Assembly (NCBI GenBank): GCA_002633005.1
Contig: NMRA01000327.1
Coordinates: 135,632 to 189,131 of the forward strand
DNA: 53,500 bases
From: Phoronis australis
Lineage: Eukaryota; Phoronida; Phoronidae
Reading direction: 5' to 3'
The notes under the pieces are model-generated. The model searched no databases. It saw only the letters and a list, made by a program, of their open reading frames with translations, and was not told the DNA's origin. How positions within the stretch are numbered: position 1 is the first letter of the stretch; every line of letters starts with the position of its first letter. Shown in pieces: positions 50,201-53,500 of this stretch. The translations under genes and the position numbers were made by a program.

Positions 50201-53089
50201 CAAAGACATAACTTTTCATCGCAGAATTCAAAACCAAAATACCCCAGGAAGAGGCAAGCTTGCAAAAACAAGCCATCAACAAAACCATGAAAGAAATGTC
50301 AGTATTTGTTATATGATAAAGAGTTAAATATAGCAGTGACTGTAAGAAATAGTACCTTGCAGGTGAGTATTCCGTGAAACCTCAAAACGTTTTTTTATCA
50401 CAATTAATTGTGCAGTGAAAATTGAGCCAAGTTGAATGTTTGTTTATTTAAGCCACAGAGTCGATTTAATCCCTTCTAAGTTCAATAGGTGTTAAAATGG
50501 TCGGCCCATAATGAGGCTTTTAAGAGAGGCTTTTACAATACAAGCGTACACAAGCCGTCCGATTGTCCTTTCAAGTCCCACGCTTGCATTAAAGCCATCG
50601 TGTTTGTTAAAGGATATCAACTTTCTTCTCCTACATAGACCAGGCACAATTCGGGATAATGGTGTCATTTTTGACAATTGTGTCAGCAAAATAGTTGACA
50701 ATTACCAATTGGCGAAATTCATTTCAATTAGCATGACTGATCTACTGCGATAATGTGATGTGAAATTCGAATCCTCAGAAAATTGGCAGATTAACAATAA
50801 ACTTATCTTAAATAAATAACACTGAAATTTAAAGGGGTCTTGAGGCTGACAGTGATCAAAATGCTTGTCACAGAATCAGAGGCAGACAAGATTTAAGTGC
50901 TCTGAAATATGCTCATGATAACAATTATCTTATCAGAACACGCCCAACCTTCAGAAATCTACCACACTTTTAGTCAAAAGTTACCCTGTCAAAGAATACA
51001 TCACTATTCTGAGAATGCAGTGTTAGCTACTACGAACTGGTCAATTTGACTTAGTAAGACAGGAAATCATGATTGCGAAACACGGACCTGGTCCGGTGAC
51101 TGGATATGAAGATGTTATCGAAAACACTGACCTCAGTAATGATAAGTCAGCAGACAGTTAGCGTTGAATAAAACATATAAGAAAGACGTACATAAGCCAA
51201 AACCAGGTTGGTTGTGGCTGTGAGTATTCGAGAAGTGTGTTGGCTGCCAAATGTTAATTTAGCATAAATCAGAACAGAACAGACTGAAAAGTTGCACAAC
51301 TGGAATTAAATAGTGACAATTTTAAAAGTGTAGTTGCAGTAAAACATCCTAATCATCCTAAATTGGATTTATTGAACACATAAAATGATAAAATGCTAGT
51401 CAAATTTCAGAGTAGTAATAACTACTGGTTGTCAGTGTTTTATGGAATGAATTTTTAAAAAATTAAATTTTTGTTATTAATTTTTGCAACCAGAAGGCGC
51501 CACTGTAGTGGGGACGTATTTCCCATGTATAAGATACCAAATGGTTACAAGACTGGAGAACAATCACAAATCACACATCCAAAAACATCTGGAAAGCTGA
51601 AAAATTACCTTTAGAGCCTTTTCTTGTTCTTTGTTTGATGACATTGTGTTGCCAGCTTTTTTATATTTCAGCAGCTCATGTTCAAGTTGTTTGGCCTTAA
51701 AAAAGATTAAGTAAATGAAACCGAATCACATTTAATTTAATAATTAAATTTAATAATAATTACATATTTCAAACTGAACAAGAATGGTAAAATTTAACAA
51801 CAAGATCCTGGTAAAGGCAATTTTTTATACTATATGTACTAAATTACAAGTAAGGGAACCATTTATTTGACAGCCAGAAGGGGGCACCACACAACAGACT
51901 GGAAAATGATTATGGGTTGTCAATTATGTAAATTTGTCATACAAGCATTAAAGGACACAACATCATAATTCTTCACCTTAACACCCCAGTCTGATTAAAT
52001 ACCTATCCAAGTTTCAAAAATCTTTCTACCAAATGCCATTTGAATATTCATGTTATGTGCTTTCCACTAAATGTAAACTTTTAGCAAGTTGGACACACAT
52101 GATGTATATCATCATCAACATACAATATTCATTACTGTTACATAAAGGTCAAATGCATATTAACACCTGTCAACAAACAGAACAGTAAACAATCTAACAA
52201 CACTCCATGAGGAAAGTAGGCCCACTGCGACACCTATTGGTCAATACCCGAAGCTGCCATGATCCTTCATTAACCTACCTTAACAATGATAGAATCTCTT
52301 TCCTCAAGGATTGCTTGCATTTCTTCTGCGGTGATCTCTTGTCGCCGTCCCTTGACCGTATGCAGGTGTTTCTCTAGTTTTTTCCCTTCCTTTCTGACTT
52401 TTCCAGATGATTCAGTGTCCGTAATCTTTGACAACACTTCAATCTGAACACAAAAACATGATACCACCAACACTTAAAGGCAACTTGTAGGTGTCTACGC
52501 ATGTTCGTGAACGTGATGCAATACACAGCGTAGCATAGTCGCTGTATGTGCAACAATGGCAATGCCAGTTATGCAAAATAGTTTGCTGACAGAGACCACC
52601 TACATGCCTAAATTTGACCAAGCTAGACCAAGCTTAATAGTATATCACCTCATTTCTCCAAGCTTGAATTTCCTTGTTGCCTTACTATCCATTATTTGGT
52701 TTGCTTGAAAAAAATCTGATGAGTAAGGTAATTAGACAATCAACTGTGCTATTTTCCTCATTCCAAACCCTTTCCTGGAATTTATATTTCACTCTATTTC
52801 TGTGCATGTTGTTGGCACACAGGTACCCTAATTAGTAGAACAGTGTGGTAAAAAGACCTATTTGTAGGTATGGCAGCAATGAATTCCTTTTAACAATTTG
52901 TTGTTATGTGTCCTTGTAAGGAAAATATTAACATTCTATCAATGCTTCCCAGCAGAAAAAAATATTTTGTTCTGGTTGCATCCTGCACATGCCAACTGAA
53001 CGTTTGGAGCATTCATCTATCTCAGCACCACCTCAAGCTAGCTTACCATATCACCACTTTCCACTCCAACTTCACTGGTGTCGTCAGAA
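35177..53089 (-). CDS. mipol1: MIPOL1 (mirror-image polydactyly 1) coiled-coil protein, 3' part of a spliced gene, 5' end outside the window
   Basis: Exons assembled in transcription order (all -): 53089-53047 (tentative), 52443-52279, 51695-51609, 39539-39445, 39181-38951, 35243-35177. Introns are about 0.60, 0.58, 12.1, 0.26 and 3.7 kb, all GT-AG with compatible phases. Together they encode about 229 residues, roughly the C-terminal half of a protein that is about 440 residues long in human. Human-like signatures appear in the right order: ITAEEM..ILEERD, then E.ALKAKL....Q.RD.A..K...LE.E...VRVYYSLHKSLSQE, then a terminal LERLV.VLR.KV. The whole visible part is heptad-rich coiled coil. MIPOL1's molecular role is poorly defined; human disruption was associated with mirror-image polydactyly and the gene has been studied as a tumour suppressor. 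It converges on foxA, as in vertebrates. N-terminal exons must lie beyond 53500. Confidence 0.93.
38228..38240 (-). promoter_or_regulatory. CTCF-like motif, - orientation, in a mipol1 intron
   Basis: Read on the - strand, CAAGCAGAGGGCA matches the CTCF core CCASYAGRKGGCR at 12 of 13 positions. It points toward foxA, opposite to the motif at 6352. Motif similarity only. Confidence 0.3.
38380..38487 (+). repeat. 45-bp tandem repeat, two copies plus partial third
   Basis: A unit beginning AAATAACAAGTCATTTATAT occurs at 38380 and 38425, with a decayed continuation to about 38487. Lies in the mipol1 last intron. Confidence 0.8.
38570..38945. repeat. Pyrimidine-rich (CTCC/CTCACT)n tract adjoining a mipol1 donor site
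   Basis: About 370 bases of almost pure C/T on the + strand, so the mipol1 transcript is G/A-rich immediately after the GTGAGT donor at 38950, with many GGGAG and GGAGG runs. Such runs can act as intronic splicing enhancers or form triplex DNA; no function is shown here. Confidence 0.75.
38951..39181 (-). CDS. mipol1: mipol1 exon, main C-terminal coiled coil
   Basis: 231 bases (phase 2 in, phase 2 out). The acceptor is a textbook pyrimidine tract ending TCTCTTGGCTAG, and the donor is a consensus GTGAGT. It encodes 76 full codons beginning LHKSLSQEASLRDQFNNSLE, with heptad repeats (NLEEQLKQRDGYVNLAQKEN, then LLAQLKAASEEKAQLLLEVE) and ending ATENCQ plus AA of a split lysine codon. The start is nearly identical to vertebrate MIPOL1. 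The open frame runs a few codons into the upstream intron, so the acceptor rather than an initiation codon sets the boundary. Confidence 0.95.
39445..39539 (-). CDS. mipol1: mipol1 exon ending in the conserved VRVYY motif
   Basis: 95 bases: 31 full codons plus two bases of a split serine codon. The acceptor is a long T tract ending TTTCAG, and the donor is GTGAGA. It encodes AKLMATQQERDMALAKVRR followed by LEDELQNVRVYY. The last AG joins the first C of the next exon to give Ser, recreating VRVYYSLHKSLSQE, a nearly invariant motif in MIPOL1 proteins. Confidence 0.92.
41090..41460. promoter_or_regulatory. CpG-retaining island in the mipol1 intron, candidate enhancer
   Basis: This 370-base stretch carries clearly more CpG (ACGTCATCGC, CACCGAT, CACGG, AACGG, CTCGCAGCTCGG, GACGTCCGC, GACGTCAACACG) than the surrounding intron. 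In a CpG-depleted, presumably methylated gene body, local CpG retention suggests an unmethylated, factor-bound element. CRE-like motifs (TGACGTC, 41446-41452) are present. Inference only. Confidence 0.3.
41779..42008 (+). repeat. 109-bp tandem duplication
   Basis: The block starting ACTTATTTCCATCTGCACTG (41779) is repeated from 41888 with a few substitutions and an 8-base insertion near the end. High identity suggests a recent event. Confidence 0.9.
42851..42966 (+). repeat. 37-bp tandem repeat, three copies
   Basis: Three nearly identical units beginning CAGCCCATACACACATGAGG at 42851, 42888 and 42925, then a 5-base partial. One substitution separates the third copy. Confidence 0.92.
45957..45990. 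repeat. 34-bp perfect palindrome
   Basis: TTGAGTGTAAATGCATG and its exact complement meet without a spacer; the centre is (GCAT)-rich. Perfect palindromes of this length are uncommon by chance and unstable, so it may be young or maintained. Confidence 0.85.
46035..46128 (+). repeat. 42-bp tandem repeat, two copies plus partial
   Basis: The unit CCACACACAGTTGGAACAAG... occurs at 46035-46076 and 46077-46118 without differences, then CCACACACA of a third. Confidence 0.9.
46232..46465 (-). CDS. Unrecognised ORF in the mipol1 intron, doubtful
   Basis: 77 codons on the mipol1 sense strand beginning MRDLYQPYESTYFGGPFEIA, a more protein-like composition than most intronic frames. Its first third overlaps a short CpG-retaining patch. 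The known flanking exons join in phase without it, so it would have to be a cassette exon, an embedded gene or a retro-copied fragment. I recognise no family, and chance is the default. Confidence 0.15.
   Translation of the reverse strand: MRDLYQPYESTYFGGPFEIALRQVTLTIDNDIDDGLVYLAQMTCAVLIMEVIKLLLSKYTIISSHMLLLVQVKLLQK
50460..50780. promoter_or_regulatory. Second CpG-retaining island in the mipol1 intron, candidate enhancer
   Basis: Around eleven CpGs in 320 bases (GTCGATT, GGTCGGCC, AAGCGTAC, GCCGTCCG, CACGC, ATCGTG, TTCGGG, GGCGAA, TGCGAT, TTCGAA) against a nearly CpG-free background. It contains several homeodomain-type TAAT/ATTA cores and both strands are open over 200 bases, a pattern that low stop-codon density gives by chance. 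No protein family is recognised. Regulatory role is inferred. Confidence 0.3.
51609..51695 (-). CDS. mipol1: mipol1 exon, coiled-coil segment
   Basis: 29 codons in phase 0-0 with acceptor TCTTTTTTAAG and donor GTAATT. It encodes AKQLEHELLKYKKAGNTMSS followed by NKEQEKALK. This corresponds to the LEQEL...N.....NNQERALK stretch of vertebrate MIPOL1 and continues directly into the next exon (AKLMATQQERD) across a 12.1-kb intron. Confidence 0.9.
51874..51886 (+). promoter_or_regulatory. CTCF-like motif, + orientation, in a mipol1 intron
   Basis: CCAGAAGGGGGCA matches the CTCF core at 12 of 13 positions; the flanking bases (CAG before, CCA after) also fit the extended motif. Motif similarity only. 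Confidence 0.3.
52279..52443 (-). CDS. mipol1: mipol1 exon encoding the ITAEEM..ILEERD segment
   Basis: Exactly 55 codons in phase 0-0. The acceptor is a T-rich tract ending GTGTTCAG at 52451-52444; the donor is GTAGGT at 52278. It encodes a helical segment starting IEVLSKITDTESSGKV and containing QEITAEEMQAILEERDSII, which closely matches the conserved ITAEEM.A.IEERDA core of vertebrate MIPOL1. The residues between are Lys/Arg-rich (KVRKEGKKLEKHLHTVKGRR). The exon identifies the gene by itself. Confidence 0.92.
53047..53089 (-). CDS. mipol1: mipol1 exon, tentative small exon preceding the 52443-52279 exon
   Basis: A 43-base segment on the - strand with acceptor TTGTATTATAG just upstream and donor GTAAGC just downstream. 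Read to be in phase 0 at its 3' end it gives SDDTSEVGVESGDM, an acidic segment. Joined to the next exon (IEVLSKITDTESSG) it matches the position and character of the acidic EEND-M segment that precedes the corresponding helix in vertebrate MIPOL1. It carries one extra 5' base that must complete a codon from an upstream exon outside the window. Short length makes this the least certain exon. Confidence 0.5.
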
Positions 53090-53500
53090 CTATAATACAA
53101 TGACGAACAGTAAGACCGAGAGAACTAAAACACAAAGCAAATGTTTTGAAAACAGCCAAGTAAGTAGTTACAAACTAAATAATGCAACTGCGTCAAATTT
53201 TAAAATAAATAATTCCAATAAGCTATTACTTGAAGTAAAGCTTTGATGATATACATTTCATTTTCACAAAGATTTACTGTAAAGTAAGGTTCTAAAACAA
53301 TGCGTACTTCAAATGATTAAATTCTTAGTAACCCAAAAGTTTATGTAAACATAATCATCCCATTCATTCTAGTTAGTCAGAATGATAACAAAGAATGCGT
53401 ACACAATGTGACTTAATGCGTTAGTTCACAAAGAATTGATCATTTTTAACACAAGAACACAATGGGAAAAAACAAAACAAAGTGAAACGGAGAAACAAAG

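Larger units (their letters stand above)
39540..51608 (-). other. mipol1: mipol1 12.1-kb intron
   Basis: Bounded by donor GTAATT (51608) and acceptor TTTCAG (39540); flanking exons join in phase 0. Mostly CpG-poor, AT-rich, and without a recognisable coding segment. It contains tandem duplications at 41779, 42851 and 46035, a 34-bp palindrome at 45957, and CpG-retaining islands at about 41090-41460, 46365-46450 and 50460-50780 that are candidate regulatory DNA. Confidence 0.8.

Noticed and set aside
50492-50753. Overlapping open frames on both strands in the mipol1 intron
   Set aside because: Openness on both strands reflects base composition of a CpG-retaining patch; better treated as candidate regulatory DNA.

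Overview
The window is metazoan nuclear DNA: AT-rich, mostly non-coding, with introns, simple-sequence and minisatellite repeats, tRNA-derived SINE fragments and cut-and-paste transposon remnants. Two protein-coding genes can be named. One is an intact single-exon forkhead gene of the FoxA/HNF3 class on the + strand (13793-14992). The other is the 3' part of MIPOL1 (mirror-image polydactyly 1, a coiled-coil protein) on the - strand; five firm exons and one tentative exon were assembled here from splice signals and reading phase (35177-53089), and the gene continues off the right edge. The two genes converge tail to tail. The same foxA-mipol1 neighbourhood and orientation is known from the deuterostome 'pharyngeal gene cluster' (nkx2-1, nkx2-2, pax1/9, slc25a21, mipol1, foxA). 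The Met/Gly-rich FoxA N-terminus, compact introns and patchy CpG content suggest an invertebrate deuterostome, most likely an ambulacrarian such as an acorn worm; the species assignment is an inference.

Layout. 1-13.5 kb is the 5' flank of foxA. It is rich in repeats: a diverged direct duplication (1-0.83 kb), a 929-bp Kolobok-like DNA element with perfect TTAA target duplications and a decayed THAP zinc-finger ORF (3110-4038), a 34-bp minisatellite (4.4-5.2 kb), a 0.9-kb element with CAGTGGCGGATC-type ends carrying a tRNA-like SINE piece (5.4-6.3 kb), two small divergent ORFs of doubtful status (8.6-9.3 kb), a 20-bp minisatellite (11.7-11.9 kb) and a second tRNA-like fragment (12.9 kb). 13.56-13.79 kb looks like the foxA proximal promoter (CCAAT, GC boxes, octamer, TATA). 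13793-14992 is foxA, followed by a probable ~1-kb 3' UTR.

17-34.5 kb is the intergenic space between the two 3' ends. No gene is recognisable in it, but it holds microsatellites, two short members of the same transposon family as at 5.4 kb, and at least one dense cluster of endodermal-type transcription factor motifs. From about 34.6 kb to the right edge lies mipol1: 3' UTR, terminal exon, and introns of 3.7, 0.26, 12.1, 0.58 and 0.60 kb. This gene body is visibly CpG-poor compared with the intergenic and foxA regions, as expected for germline gene-body methylation. A few short CpG-retaining islands stand out in its 12-kb intron and are the best candidates for intronic enhancers. In vertebrates mipol1 introns are known to house FOXA1 regulatory elements, so the pair probably stays linked because foxA regulation extends into mipol1.
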